In this document: positions 34,365-44,850 of the stretch, one piece after another
How the letters are laid out: each line of letters opens with the position of its first letter
Position numbering within the stretch: position 1 is the first letter of the stretch
DNA from: Agapetus fuscipes
Lineage: Eukaryota > Arthropoda > Insecta > Trichoptera > Glossosomatidae
DNA length: 64,000 nucleotides
NCBI GenBank assembly: GCA_951799405.1
Contig: OX637332.1
Span: forward strand, 5,647,001-5,711,000
Direction of reading: 5' to 3'
The notes under the pieces: generated by a model
The model's database searches: none
The model's input: the letters and a program-made list of their open reading frames with translations, nothing else
Told to the model about the DNA's origin: nothing
Position numbers and translations under genes: made by a program

Positions 34365-34620
34365 TACAATTAAGTGAGTACCAGCCACCTCAGAAGCTGT
34401 GAAATCCCCATTTCAAGTAAAGTGGTTGGCGTAAGCCCAGGACAGAGACGCCTGGAGAGATATGGGGGAGGCCTATGTCCAGCAGTGGATAAGAAGTGGC
34501 TGACTAAGTAAGTAAGTAAGTAAGGTTGGCGTAAGGCCCACTTACCTGTTAAAAATAAATAGGTTCACTCGCCACATGCGACCCTTTCGGGCAGAACGTG
34601 GCGATAATAATATGTTAATA
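34365..34620 (+). mobile_element. SB1 SINE split by a LINE insertion
   Basis: AAATCCCCATTTCAAGTAAA to 34435, and 34524 to CCCTTTCGGGCAGAACGTGG, form one SB1 3' half when the insert is removed. Confidence 0.85.
34436..34523 (+). mobile_element. Tiny 5'-truncated RTE-like insertion with TSD
   Basis: 88 bp encoding the last residues of an RTE-like LINE (RDAWRDMGEAYVQQWIRSG, stop), then (TAAG)n. A 12-bp duplication GGTTGGCGTAAG flanks it at 34424-34435 and 34524-34535. It is related to 38143-38400. Confidence 0.9.
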
Positions 34621-34706
34621 TATAGCATTGCATGAGCGTCAATATGCAGTTGGTCCTTCTGACACACACATACTAGTCGGGTATGAGAAGGGTTTGAGCA
34701 TACTAT

Positions 34707-35060
34707 GGGCCAGTTGCACCAAACTCCAATCAGAAAAATATCAAAATTAATCTAATATCTCCTAAAAAATAAAAATTTGGTTGCATATACGCAAATCAGC
34801 TTCATACATACATATGTACCAGAATCTTCATACGACACTCTTTTTCTAAACACAAAATACAGTATAAGTGAACCCAAACCATCTGTGAAATAAATGTAAA
34901 TTGCTAAATATATGTAAAAGTGTAAAAAGTAAATATAACTCTAAAAATAAATATCCTGTAAAGAACACCAGTTTTTTTTTTAATTTGAAGACTATTTGAA
35001 CCCTAAAAACATAACTTTAATTATAAATTTGATGTGTCAATCAAATATTGTGTCAATCAA
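34707..35060. mobile_element. GGGCC-TIR element, right end decayed
   Basis: The left end GGGCCAGTTGCACCAAACTC matches the TIRs at 32790-33299. Near 35025 TAAATTTGATGTGTCAA matches their subterminal text reversed. The far TIR is not recognisable. Confidence 0.55.
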
Positions 35061-35575
35061 CAGCTTAGTTGCATTTTTTGTAATCTAAATTTTCGCTGCA
35101 GTCTTTAACTCTGTCACGGTGCCTCTTTCACGCTAAGAAAAAAACGCGGCAAAAAATCGAGGAAATTAAAGATTTCTGATATGGCGGGGCTGTTTCGCAG
35201 CCCGCACGGGGTTCGCAAGATTTTTTTAAATATTTTAAATCTCCCCCCCTAAATTTCTGAAGCCGTAAAAGCGAGTAGGCCTCTACAACGCCGTGCGCGC
35301 GCTCACACATAGGATCACTAAATAACTGACGCTAGATGGGGCCGGAGGAAACGGAAATGCTGGAAGTTGGGAGAAAATGAAAATAATAAAGAACAGGTGC
35401 CGAAAAAAACATGCGCACACACACGCACTTGAATGAAATGCGTATCCGTGAAAGCATGAAAATACTTGTAGAATAACAAACACTTTTGGAAGGATGGTTT
35501 GATGCAGTATCGATAGAACAAGTCGCAGGACAATGAAAAAACAACACTATATATATTACATTTAATTTTCTTTAA
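35061..35575. other. Unrecognised stretch
   Basis: Overlapping open frames on the minus strand at 35283-35547 show no domain. A GC-rich patch at 35180-35215 is single-copy. Confidence 0.4.
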
Positions 35576-35735
35576 CCAGTCTGTAGTCTAGTAGTACCGA
35601 TTCGGACTCGTTAAGGTCATGGGTTGGAATCCCGTGGGAGTACAAACTATATGCCATTTATATTTTTAAATATACTCTACGCTGTGTTAAAAATTCATAC
35701 ATATTTTTACGACCAGATGTGCATTTAGCCTTACG
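35576..35735 (+). mobile_element. tRNA-derived SINE, SB2-related
   Basis: A-box region TAGTCTAGTAGTACCG and B-box region GGGTTGGAATCCCGTGGG. The body (TGCCATTTATATTTTTAAAT, AAAATTCATACAT) parallels SB2. Confidence 0.7.
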
Positions 35736-35994
35736 GTCTATAATCTTTAATCTAAGTTGCAAAGATATATTAAAATTTAAAGCTCATATCAAATGCATAC
35801 CCACAAACAAACACTCATAGTTCGCGCTTACAATGCTGAATGTTTACTTGCAAATAAAATCCAAACCTCTAATGAACATAAGCTCTACAACTTTTGCCGA
35901 CCTTCCCTGACACAGGAGTGACATTGGCAAAGTGAAACATTTTTTTACAGTGTGGGTGGTCAGCCTCATACCAAACTATAAGTCAAGGAATGTA
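35736..35994 (-). mobile_element. Repeat A, full length
   Basis: TCTAAGTTGCAAAGATAT to CCAAACTATAAGTCAAGGAA. Confidence 0.9.
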
Positions 35995-36017
35995 AACTAA
36001 CGGAACGGTAACTGACA

Positions 36018-36060
36018 AAAACAGCGCTCACCAAATAAATCATGCTAATAATATTATAAA
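36018..36060 (+). mobile_element. SB2 tail scrap
   Basis: CAAAAACAGCGCTCACCAAA, then TAAATCAT. Confidence 0.65.
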
Positions 36061-36417
36061 TAAAAATGAAAACATGCCAATTTCAAAGGGGTACATTTTA
36101 TTTCATACCTAACTTTAAAAGAATGCTACCTAAATGGCAAAATGTAAGGTTTATATTTTTCAAGGAAACAATGCTACAAAGGATTACGAAGCAGACCATG
36201 CACTTATGTTTAATATTGGCTACCAATTCACTCTGCCTTTGACATCAATTTTGATCAGTATATTGTGCCGAACAGATTTCGCTTTGACGAAAAGACATCG
36301 TGTACATTTGAATGGGGCATACAAATACATGATATTTATGTCCCTGAGAGAAGCTTACAATAAACCTGCTGCATGTACTCGTATGTATGCATATTGTAGA
36401 TGCAAGGGATTAATGAG
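36061..36417. other. Open frame of unknown nature
   Basis: A plus-strand frame at 36134-36445 (103 codons) has a lysine-rich, cysteine-containing end (YAYCRCKGLMSRLKARTTK). It runs into the foldback element and has no recognised domain. Probably a chance frame. Confidence 0.25.
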
Positions 36418-37064
36418 TCGGTTAAAGGCTAGAACGACAAAGTGACATAATGACTCATGACAGAACAACAAATGATAAAACGACACATGATAGAACATCA
36501 CAATGACAGTACCTACATCACATGACAAAACATTACAAATGTACCTAAAATAGGACATACCTACCGTAAACGGCACATGAAAAAACATCACAAGACAAAA
36601 CATCACAAATATTTATTATGCTTTTACACGCCATATGCGTCTCCATCGGGGATAACGTGATATGTAGTTGCTCTTTATGTGCAGATTAGTTAGTTTTTTT
36701 TTATATTTAATAATGATAATCGGTGGTGTTAATTTTTTTATAAGCTTTACCAAATAATATTCTAGAGTTCTTTTTTCTCATGTTTCTCATGTATCACAAT
36801 TTTTTTTTGGTGATGCCGTTTATGGTTTTTTCAGTTTTGTGATGTTTTGTCATGTGATGTTTTTTCATGTGCCGTTTATGGTATGTTCTGATTAAGGAAT
36901 GTGACATTTTGTCACCTGATGATTTTTTTGTGACGTTTTGTCATAGTGACGTTTTCTCTTGTAATGTTTTGTTATTGTGATGTTCTGTCTTGTGTCGTTC
37001 TATTATGTGACGTTCTGTCACGTGTCGTTATGTCATGTGTCGTTTTGTCACTGGGCCGTTCTAA
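36418..37064. mobile_element. Foldback element with minisatellite arms
   Basis: The left arm 36418-36605 is built of words such as CACATGACAAAACATCAC, and the right arm 36815-37064 of the inverse (GTGATGTTTTGTCATGTG; TGTCATGTGTCGTT). The outer ends also match (GCTAGAACGACAAAGTGAC against GTCACTGGGCCGTTCTAAC). The middle (36606-36815) includes an SB1 scrap at 36620-36665. No transposase. The sister copy is at 50608. Confidence 0.8.
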
Positions 37065-37069
37065 CCTGT

Positions 37070-37215
37070 CACCACACCTGGCAACCTCCACTTTAGGTTC
37101 TGATTTTATTTTGCAAGTACACACGCAGCATTAATTGTAAGCGCGAACTCACACGTTTGGCATGTATTTTACATGAATTTTGAATGTTCATAATATGTCT
37201 TTGCAACTTAGATTA
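37070..37215 (+). mobile_element. Repeat A, 3' half
   Basis: TTTTGCAAGTACACACGCAG to TCTTTGCAACTTAGATTAC. Confidence 0.8.
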
Positions 37216-37365
37216 CAGACAACAAGGTGAAATCAATTGTTCCCCATGAGTGTGTTGTACGTATATATGTGTGGAATACTGGTTTCTGTTCTGTGTATGA
37301 AGTTAATCCTTTTTTTTCAATTTTCCGTATTGAAAAGATGGACTAAAATCCAAACCGGACGGTAG

Positions 37366-37655
37366 CTCAGTAGTAACACTGCGGACTCTGAATGGGAAGG
37401 TTGTGGGTTCAAATCCCGGCGGAGCACAAAAATAAACCATTTATATTTTCAAATTTGCTCGTCGCTAGGTTGAAAAATTCATAAACCTTTACCAATGACC
37501 GGTCACCAAAGGTCCATCCAGCCTTACAGCAACTGGGTCTTGCTTGAGTATTGGCGCTTTGTAGCGACGAACAAGCTCGTACACCTCTGCGGCACTACAA
37601 CAAGTGTCACAGACCCTTAGAATCTAGGGGTCTCCCGCACAGGATTTCTTAAAAA
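37366..37655 (+). mobile_element. SB2 SINE with clear Pol III boxes
   Basis: A-box region GTAGCTCAGTAGTAACACTG, then B-box GGTTCAAATCCCGGCGG near 37407. The body follows to CAAGCTCGTACACC. After that a different tail (CACTACAACAAGTGTCACAG) ends in an A run at 37650. The head is good enough to fold as a partial tRNA, but an SB2 body follows, so it is not a tRNA gene. Confidence 0.85.
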
Positions 37656-38140
37656 AAAAAACAACAACAATACTCGAAAAAAATTTATAGCCGATTGGTT
37701 CTAGAAAAATCAATCCATTTTCAAATGTCGAATGATTTTTCAATGGGAATGCAGAATCAGTATTCGCGTAAACACGCGTTAAAAGTATTCCAGTTCACAG
37801 ATTCGAAAATTCCAGCAAAATATTATATGGATGATATAAAATTAAATTACTGCGAACAATATTGTTGACTTTTTCACATGTCCGGCATGCCAAATAAGCA
37901 AGCAAGCCATTACACCCGCTGGTTAGGCATTTTTACACGTAATCCGCCAGTTTGTCCGGTATCGACCCATCTCACAAGCATACAAATGCAGTCAAATATT
38001 GTCACACACAATATTATTATGTACGCACTACAATGAGGTACCTTTGCACATTTCAAAACATCAAAAAAGTTGTGTCGTCAACTGTTAGTCCCCTTACTGC
38101 TTGTTTGTCTTATGTACATCAGACGTTATTTTCTTCTTCT
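37656..38140. other. Unrecognised stretch
   Basis: Nothing supported. Confidence 0.4.
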
Positions 38141-38142
38141 TC

Positions 38143-38400
38143 TTATACAGCCATCTCCATCCACTGCTGGACATAGGACTCCCCCATATATCTCCATCCA
38201 TCTCTGCCTTGCGCTTTTTGAATCCAGTGTCCAGCAAGCCTTCTTATATCATCCGACCATCTCGTGGGAGGCCTCCCTCTGCTTCTCTTATCTTCCCGAG
38301 GTCTCCACTCTACCAATCTCTTCGTCCATCTCTGGTCGGTGGTTCTAGCAACATGTCCCGCAAAGGACCATTTTAGCTTTGACACTCTCTCTATGACATC
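38143..38400 (-). pseudogene. RTE-like LINE protein C-terminus
   Basis: The frame ends VSKLKWSFAGHVARTTDQRW, then TKRLVEWRPREDKRSRGRPP, then a WSDDIRRLAGHWIQKAQGRD segment and YVQQWMEMAV. The W-x-GH-x-x-R block, the R-G-R-P-P-x-R-W-S-D-D-I block and the AYVQQW-like end are typical of endonuclease-reverse transcriptases of the RTE group. A (GAA)n-like tail follows on the minus strand below 38143. The catalytic domains are missing by 5' truncation. Confidence 0.9.
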
Positions 38401-38454
38401 AGTTACTCCCGACGTTATTTACATGATCAATATTTGTATGTGTATTATGCACTG

Positions 38455-38910
38455 TACCAGTGTGTCTTAGGAAAACTGTACAATTGTTTTTAAAATATTT
38501 TAACTAACTCTCACATTATCGTGTTTACATTTTTTTCTTTACTAAAACTTTGTCTAATCTAATCTAATCTAATCTAAGCTGCAAAGATATATATCATTTA
38601 AGATTTATACTAAATGCATTCCCACAAGCAGATATGTATAATTTCGCGCTAACACATGCCGCATGTGGACCTACAATATTAAAACCCAATCTCAAATGAA
38701 CATAAGCCTTGCAACTCTTGCCGTCCTTCCCTGAAACAGGGGTGACATTGGCAAAGTGAACCAATTTTTATATTATGGGTGGTCAGCCGCATAACAACCT
38801 ATAAGTCAAGAAACTTCTTTAATGAATGTCTTAAGAAGACAATTTCATTAAAAGGCCATCTTTGAGTCAAATGGTAGATAAGCCAAGCAAGCACTGAAAG
38901 GATGTGATGC
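38455..38910 (-). mobile_element. MITE-1-related copy split by repeat A
   Basis: GTGTGTCTTAGGAAAAC and CTAACTCTCACATTATCG before, and CTTAAGAAGACAATTTCATT after, match MITE-1-family text in reverse on both sides of the repeat A. Confidence 0.65.
38552..38812 (-). mobile_element. Repeat A with (TAATC)n tail
   Basis: Plus strand begins with (TCTAA) four times then GCTGCAAAGATATA, and ends ACCTATAAGTCAAGAA. The pentamer run is the 3' end of the unit. Confidence 0.95.
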
Positions 38911-39014
38911 TAGGGAAAATAATAAGTTTCTATACCATTCGTTGCACACCATGCCTTCACTTACGCGTGACGTTTGCTCGACGAAAAAAAATATCGATAT
39001 TCGTTGCGTAACTT

Positions 39015-39235
39015 CACTTAGCGGTTTATACGAGACTGACAATCGCAAACATCAGTTATTTTGTTTAATATCGTACAAATTTTTGGAAAAGTCAACAAGA
39101 GTTGCAGGGACTATGTTATTTGAGGCTTGAGTCTTTTGTAAGTAAACATGTTGCATATGTTAATTCGAACTTAAATCGTGTTTGCTTGTTGGCATGCATT
39201 TAATATAATATTATTGTTATTAAGATTATGGACTA
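39015..39235 (+). mobile_element. Repeat A, old copy
   Basis: GTTTATACGAGACTGAC, AAGAGTTGCAGGGACTATG, TTGGCATGCATTTAATAT. Confidence 0.65.
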
Positions 39236-39473
39236 GAAACAGGAACATTAACTCAAAATTAGAGAGGAATATGTTTTTACACATTGCAGTATTAATTATA
39301 TAGGTACTGCTACAATGTATAAAATTTCTAAAAAAATTAAAAATATATCTTGAGTCATCTTGTAGATCACATAAGTAAAATTAGGTTATTTATTTATATT
39401 TGCTTAAAAACAAATTACTAATCAAACACGGTTTCTTTTCACTCAATATATCAATTTATTTCAATTATTGATT

Positions 39474-39512
39474 ACTAACGTTTTCGACCCCATAGGTCAT
39501 CATAAGGTAGGA
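39474..39512 (-). ncRNA. Hammerhead-like motif, G5 mutated
   Basis: Minus strand: CTTATGA in place of CTGANGA (G5 to T), stem II GACC/GGTC, GAAA, palindrome AACGTT, A at the cleavage site, stem I TAC/GTA. Its flank (GTTAGTAAT, ATTGATATA) matches 7866-7895 on the plus strand. Confidence 0.55.
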
Positions 39513-39684
39513 TTACAATAAAAGTTGTTAAAATTTGGTATAAATGTCTTTAGGTATAGTCAGATAGGTAAAACAATTCAGTGAAATAAAATTATAATAC
39601 AACAACAGATAGTTTTATTTAGTAAATTATGAAATACAATGCATTAATAAATAAAGGATCTATTTTAATTTAAATTAGGTTAAC

Positions 39685-39800
39685 TCGATTCTTTGCACAC
39701 CAAAAACCAGACGGCCAGCGTCTACTAAGCCGACCGCTCAAGAGATGAAAGGACAGTTGGTCTTCTGCATCACAGGATTGAGTTCCTGAAAAAAAACATG
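39685..39800 (+). pseudogene. LINE C-terminal scrap
   Basis: Reads AHQKPDGQRLLSRPLKR and, after a stop, DSWSSASQD. Same family as the minus-strand remnant at 60165-60390 (PDGQRLPGRLPKR). Confidence 0.6.
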
Positions 39801-40257
39801 GCTAAGATTTACTTTCAGTTGAAAAAGAATATAAAAATAAAACACTTGCTCCTGGTACGTGTGATAGGGGTCGATACAGAACCGACTTACGGAATACACT
39901 GTCGGGGGTAGTGGGTACATAATATTAAAATTTCCCACCCTGCATTGACACAAGCTAGGGGAACATTGGCACGTACAAAAGTCATTCCCAGCCAAATGCT
40001 AACAAGGCGGATTAAGGTGATAAATAATTTAAAAAGCCATAATATTTACTTGAGCCAGTTGCGCGTTATAATTATCATTACCCCACTGCCGCATTACCTC
40101 TGGCACACATAATAACGGCGGGTGTTTTAGTGTTATGAACCCGACAATAACAAAAAGCTCTCGAGTGTGCGAGCAAACAATATCTGTTGAAAAATAACTG
40201 CTGAATTTTAAAATATCCGCATTCGTGTCAGTTACCTCAACTATTTCTCTTATGACA

Positions 40258-40532
40258 TAATCTAAGTTGCAAAGATAGAGTGGCATTCTATAATTATCTC
40301 TAATCTAAGTTGTAAAGATAAATTAACATTTAAAGCTCATGTCATATATATGCCCCCAAACAAACACGTGTAATTCGCGCTTACAAATGCTGAATGTGTA
40401 CTTACAAATAAAATCCAAACCTCAAATGAACATAAACCGAACAACTTTTGCCGACCTTGCCAATGGCAAAGTGAACCATTTTTTACAGTATGGGTGGTCA
40501 GCCTCATACCAACCTATAAGTCAAGGAATGAT
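40258..40532 (-). mobile_element. Repeat A, with duplicated 3' end
   Basis: The AATCTAAGTTGCAAAGATA end occurs twice (40258, 40301). The GAAACAGGGGTGACA box is deleted. The 5' end CTATAAGTCAAGGAA is intact. Confidence 0.9.
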
Positions 40533-40637
40533 GACATTCTATGCTCATTTTTAATGCATGCCTACTAGCAGGCAGTTGTGAGTTCGTTCTTGCATATGCT
40601 GCGTGCGTAATGCAAAACGCAACTGAGCTGCACATAT

Positions 40638-40888
40638 CTATAATCTATAATCTAAGTTGCAAGGATATATTCATTTAAAGCTCTCAGATGTATGCCCACA
40701 AACCAACAAGTGTAGTTCGCGCTTACAAATGCTGAATGTGAACTTACAAATAAAATCCAAACCTCAAATGAACATAAGCCCCACAACTTTTGCCGACCTT
40801 CCCTGAAACAGGGGTGACATTGGCAAAGTGAACCATTTTTTACAGTATGGGTGGTCAGCCTCATACCAACCTATAAGTCAAGGAATAA
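40638..40888 (-). mobile_element. Repeat A, full length
   Basis: (TCTATAA)n, TCTAAGTTGCAAGGATATA to CCAACCTATAAGTCAAGGAA. Very similar to the copy at 54590 reversed. Confidence 0.95.
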
Positions 40889-40904
40889 CTCATTTCGAAA
40901 ATCC

Positions 40905-41500
40905 TCTTTTCGTTTATTGTGTTTCCGTTTACGATGAAAGATTGACGAAAAAAGTATATGTTGCAAGAATAGAAGGATGCCGTGGTAGAGGAAGACCGAG
41001 AAAAGTGTGGATGGACCAAATTTCCGAAATAGCGAATGAATGGGATATCCAGAGTCATAATAAAAAGGGAGCTTGTATAAAAAAGTTATGACTCTGGATG
41101 AAATGAAAGAAGTATGTGAGGACCGAAAAAATGGCGGCTGATCTGTAATATAGGCGGCTAAGGCCAAGAATCAATTTTCATTTTATAGATATTTTGTAAA
41201 TTTTGTAGTGTTTGTTTGGTTGTATAACTGGATGTAATTAATTGCTTGTATTCCTTGACTTATATGGTGGTATGAGGCTGACCACCTATACCGTTAAAAA
41301 TGGTTCGTTTTGCCATGTTAAAAAGGGAATATTGACAAAATTTACACGGTTTATCTACATTATAGGTTTTGGTTTTACTTTGTAAGTGCACATCTAGCAT
41401 TTGTCAGCGCAAAAATTACACGTGTATTTTTGTACGCATGCATTTAATATGAATTTTAAATGTTAATACATCTTTTCGACTCACATTATAGATAGATCAC
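40905..41500 (+). mobile_element. LINE-2 3' end running into repeat A
   Basis: Frame ERLTKKVYVARIEGCRGRGR, then PRKVWMDQISEIANEWDIQS (ending near 41091) is the C-terminus of a LINE protein. A frameshift and VMTLDEMKEVCEDRKNG follow. The untranslated region at 41150-41245 leads directly to repeat A (41247-41500). This uninterrupted order shows repeat A as the LINE-2 3' end. Confidence 0.85.
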
Positions 41501-41540
41501 TTATCCTTACTGAAGGGGCACAAGAAAAGAATAAGTATAT

Positions 41541-41969
41541 TGTTGTGTTTTTAGGATTCAAAAAGTCTTCAAATTAAAAAAAACTGGTCTTCTTTCATGG
41601 ATATTTATTTTACACTTAGATTTAATTAACACTTTATATTTATTTTTAACAATTCACATTTACGGTTTAGCAACTTACATTTATTTCACCGTTGGTTCAC
41701 TTTCACTGATACTGTCTTTCTTGTTCAAAAGCAGAGCGTCGTACCGAGACTGACTCCTGCAAGCCGCTTGCAGCTTTTTATACTCCAAAGATGGTAGTCA
41801 CTAGAAGCCAATTTTGCTGGAACTTTCCAGAACATAAAGCTTTCAGTGCATACATTTTAAATCCTCTTTACCCTAGGTACCTTTAATAATTACTCCAACT
41901 CTCATCGGCTAAAACTAATACACCTACCTTCCTAACATTTATACGTTTTTGTTATTTACATACATAACA
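41541..41969 (-). mobile_element. Solo LTR, family LTR-1
   Basis: TGTT...AACA ends. TATA box on the minus strand (GGAGTATAAAAAGC), and AAATAAA-like signals near its 3' end. Flanked by ATAT (41537-41540) and ATAC (41970-41973). It shares ACTGGTCTTCTTTCATG-like and GTTCACT boxes with 56398 and 59714. No internal region. Confidence 0.85.
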
Positions 41970-42654
41970 ATACCATAAACTATTTATTATCATCTATTTC
42001 TATGGTTTTTTTTACAAAAAACCTAACTTTTTAAGTTATTTAATATGCGTAAGGCATGAAACAACCGTGTGGAGAAGATTATGATACATTTTGTCATACA
42101 ATCTTTTAAGGAAACTCAGTGCCAGGAGGGATGGTAGAGAAACATCTTGAAGCAAAGAAATCAAAGCTTTAGTAAAGTGAAAAACTACGAAGGAGAAAAC
42201 AATCTTTACTCTTTTTTTGCGATTGATTGGTAACGTAAGAGCATTCTTTAATTGAAACGAAATGACGCATCTAAAATCGCCCTTCACCCTTGTGCTAACT
42301 GCATTCCCTAATGACTCTGAAAGCTTTGGCAGAAGTTCGTACAATTTCTGAGATTCTTTACCATAGTATTGTAACGATAATATTGACAGGTAGGTAAGAT
42401 AATATTGTAGTATTGACACGAAAAAATATCTGATAATCTATTTTTTTTTATTGTTTTTTATTAACGGACATGATACCATTTACATAATTTTATGACACGG
42501 TGAATGACAAAGAAAGAAACAAATTCTAGGATTTGTATTCCATAATAGCACAGTCAAATAAAATACCTATACAAAGCTCTACGGAATTCAGACAGACTCA
42601 CGACGCATAAATCTAGATGAGAGAAAGAATTTACAAGACGACACATTCTGTTAA
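41970..42654. other. Unrecognised stretch
   Basis: A minus-strand frame of 127 codons (42036-42419) has no recognised domain. The start of 42430-42650 (TTATTAACGGACATGATACC) recalls the LINE tail at 26427. Confidence 0.4.
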
Positions 42655-43019
42655 TAGGAGAATAGTAGCCCATTGAAAATAGGATGCTGGGAATTGGTCT
42701 CAGAGACAAGGTTTCAAATCAAAAGATCCGTTTTCGCATTTGTGACACTGATGTCATACAGCGAGTGGCCTGTTTAAAGTGGCGCTGGGCTGGTCGCGTC
42801 GCAAAGCAGGACCATGACAGGGGGCCGAAAAGGTTTGTCTAGTGGCGACGCAGAATGTTCAAATGGGGAGCGGGGAGACCCCAACTGAGGTGGCTGGACG
42901 TAATCAAGAGAACTGCAGGCAGAGGATGGCTGGCCACAGCAGCTGATAGACAATAATGGAGAGTATTGGAGGAGGCCTACGTCCAGGAGTGGCTGAAGGA
43001 TGAAGAAGAAGAGAAGTAT
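42655..43019 (+). pseudogene. RTE-like LINE C-terminal remnant
   Basis: Reads IENRMLGIGLRDKVSNQKIR, then CLKWRWAGRVAKQDHDRGPK, a stop, GAGRPQLRWLDVIKRTAGRG, and WRVLEEAYVQEWLKDEEEE. The order of blocks is that of the end of RTE-group proteins. Two stops are present. A GAA-rich tail follows, then an LTR starts. Confidence 0.85.
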
Positions 43020-43395
43020 TGTTAAGAATATGCAGGATATTGTGTACTTCTGTTTGGTTTGTCTGTGTTAGTGTAATAATAAGTCTCTCTAAAAATAAAT
43101 AGACTCTTAGGTTAATACCTGATAATAATTTGTACTTGTTCGAGATTAATTAAGTGTTGAATCGAATGTTCTGGTTAAGTCTGGCAAGGTGGTATGTAAC
43201 GATTCTCCGTGTTTCGAGAATAACCTTTATTTTGTGGTATAAATTAAAAACTTAAATTTCTTACAGCTTCAGAAATCAGTCAAGAGTAGTACTATACCGT
43301 TCAAATGAAACTGTGAACCGAAAATGATAAAATGAATTTTGTAAAATAAATAAACTCCAATTTTTACTAAGTAAAATCCGATTATAAACATAACA
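43020..43395 (+). mobile_element. Solo LTR, family LTR-3
   Basis: TGTTAAG...CATAACA, with AAATAAATAAAC near the end, flanked by GTAT and GTAA (3 of 4 bases alike). It is inserted in the tail of the LINE remnant before it. Confidence 0.65.
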
Positions 43396-44029
43396 GTAAA
43401 TAGTATCACTTGTGTTTTTTTTTCGTAAATATTCATGTTTTGGAATTAATATTGCGTGAATATTTTATTGCAAAAATGCATTACAATGTTTTTTTTATGA
43501 GAAACACCAATAGTTTGCTAAGTTCATCAGGTCTGAAACTTTTTGCCATGAGAACTAAAGTTTATATCCGTCCAAACTTAGGGTCAAAACTTAGTTAGAA
43601 CAGACGAGGAAAAGCAACATTACAGACCCTACATTTGCAGTGGCTGGTCCTCGGTCAAATTTACTCCAACATAATATAAACTATGTTCTTTATTAAAAGT
43701 TGTTTTTAATTAATGCTTAAAAAATAACTTTCACTCCGTAAATTAAAAAATTTACAAAAAAAAAAATCATTTTAGGTTACACTTCGTGGTCGTGATTTTT
43801 TAAAAATGAATAAAGAAATTTAGAAATTAAAAAACAAATACATTAAATTTCACTTTGATGATTTACAAATTTAGGTACTATATTTATTTTAAATGATTAA
43901 GTAACTATGTAATGTATGAAATTTCATTAGTTTTTTTGTAAAGTATGTTCAAATAGATACTTCCAAAACTTATTCCAATATTTTTATCTTTCAAAGTGTT
44001 ACGCTAAAGTAGACCATACAGTAAAATTT
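43396..44029. other. AT-rich, nothing recognised
   Basis: No supported feature. Confidence 0.45.
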
Positions 44030-44510
44030 GTTTCATTATTGCTAATGCCACTCCGTTTTCAGAAAAAGTTGACAAGAGTTGCAGGATTTATGTTAACATG
44101 ACGTTTGGGTTGTATTTTGTTAGAGCATATTGAATCCAGTGGGTCGGACATGTAGCACGTGCAGAGGACTCCAGGATCATCAGAACAGTCTTGGATGGTG
44201 CCCCCTCAGGTTTTTTAGACCACTTGGACGTCCCAGGATGCGGTGGGCAGACAACGTTGAAGCCGACGCCGAAGATCTGGGAGTGAGGGGACCATAGAGG
44301 GAAGCAGCACAAGACAGAGAGTCCTGGAGGATTGTGGTGCGGGAGGGCCTGAGCCTTCAAGGCTTATGAGCCGAAGAAAGTAAAGTAAAGTAAGTAGAGC
44401 ATATTGAACATTTTACTTTTTAATTACACGTTTTTTTCTTTTGGAAATGTTTGAAATGAATTGTGCATGTTAATAAATCTTTGCCAATTTGATTATAAAT
44501 GGTAGGCAGA
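44030..44510 (+). mobile_element. Repeat A, old copy, split by a LINE
   Basis: CCATACAGTAAAATTTGTTT to TGTTAACATGACGTTTGGG, then the insert, then GAACATTTTACTTTTTAATT to AATCTTTGCCAATTTGATTA. Confidence 0.75.
44135..44394 (+). mobile_element. 5'-truncated LINE with 14-bp TSD
   Basis: Target duplication TAGAGCATATTGAA at 44121-44134 and 44395-44408. The insert encodes, with frameshifts, WVGHVARAEDSR, then RPLGRPRMRWADNVEADAED, then ESWRIVVREGLSLQGL, as at the end of many LINE proteins. It finishes in (GTAAA)n. The element is too short to be functional. Confidence 0.9.
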
Positions 44511-44699
44511 TGGCTTTGTGACCTTAGAGTGACATTCAGAACTAGAAAACCAAATTGTTGTTTTTTTTTTATCTTTTATGAATAACGTCTTTTTAAAATG
44601 GTTTTTGGGCTTTTTAGTTGTGCAACAAGATTCATCATAAAACTCTTAACAATACCACAAAAATATTTACCATAAAATTTTAAATCTTAGACTAAAACT
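44511..44699. other. Unrecognised
   Basis: Short AT-rich spacer. Confidence 0.4.
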
Positions 44700-44850
44700 A
44701 TTAATATTTTTTAGGGTTTGATGGTTTACACAGTGAAAGTCCATTGTATATTAATTAAAAACACACGTTTAAATTCACTTATTATTTATTTTAAATATGC
44801 CAAACGTTTTCGCCTAAAAAGGCATCCTCAGGACAATGACAATGACAAAT
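44700..44850 (-). mobile_element. PLE-type terminal arm
   Basis: On the minus strand: hammerhead motif, AAGTGAATTTAAAC, then AATGGACTTTCACTGTGT. The same order as in the arms at 58330-58475 and 33071-33210. Confidence 0.65.
44798..44835 (-). ncRNA. Hammerhead ribozyme-like motif with intact core
   Basis: Minus strand: stem I TGTC/GGCA (one G-U), CTGAGGA (fits CUGANGA), one extra T, stem II GCCT/AGGC with a TTTT loop, GAAA, palindromic stem III AACGTT, T as the cleavage base. Confidence 0.65.

Larger units (their letters stand above)
39236..40257. other. Mixed stretch with two small remnants
   Basis: Apart from the hammerhead-like motif at 39474 and the LINE scrap at 39685, no feature recognised. 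Confidence 0.45.

Noticed and set aside
36134..36445. 103-codon frame as a host gene
   Set aside because: Runs into a foldback element and has no recognised similarity.
37366..37440. Possible tRNA gene (A and B boxes present)
   Set aside because: The head flows into a body shared with other SB2 copies and lacks a clear acceptor stem; it is a SINE promoter region.
38070..38376. Serine-rich open frames on the plus strand
   Set aside because: They are the antisense of the RTE-like LINE C-terminus encoded on the minus strand.
38552..38585. Telomere-like pentamer run (TCTAA)n
   Set aside because: It is the 3' tail of a repeat A copy, and the pentamer is not the insect TTAGG telomere repeat.
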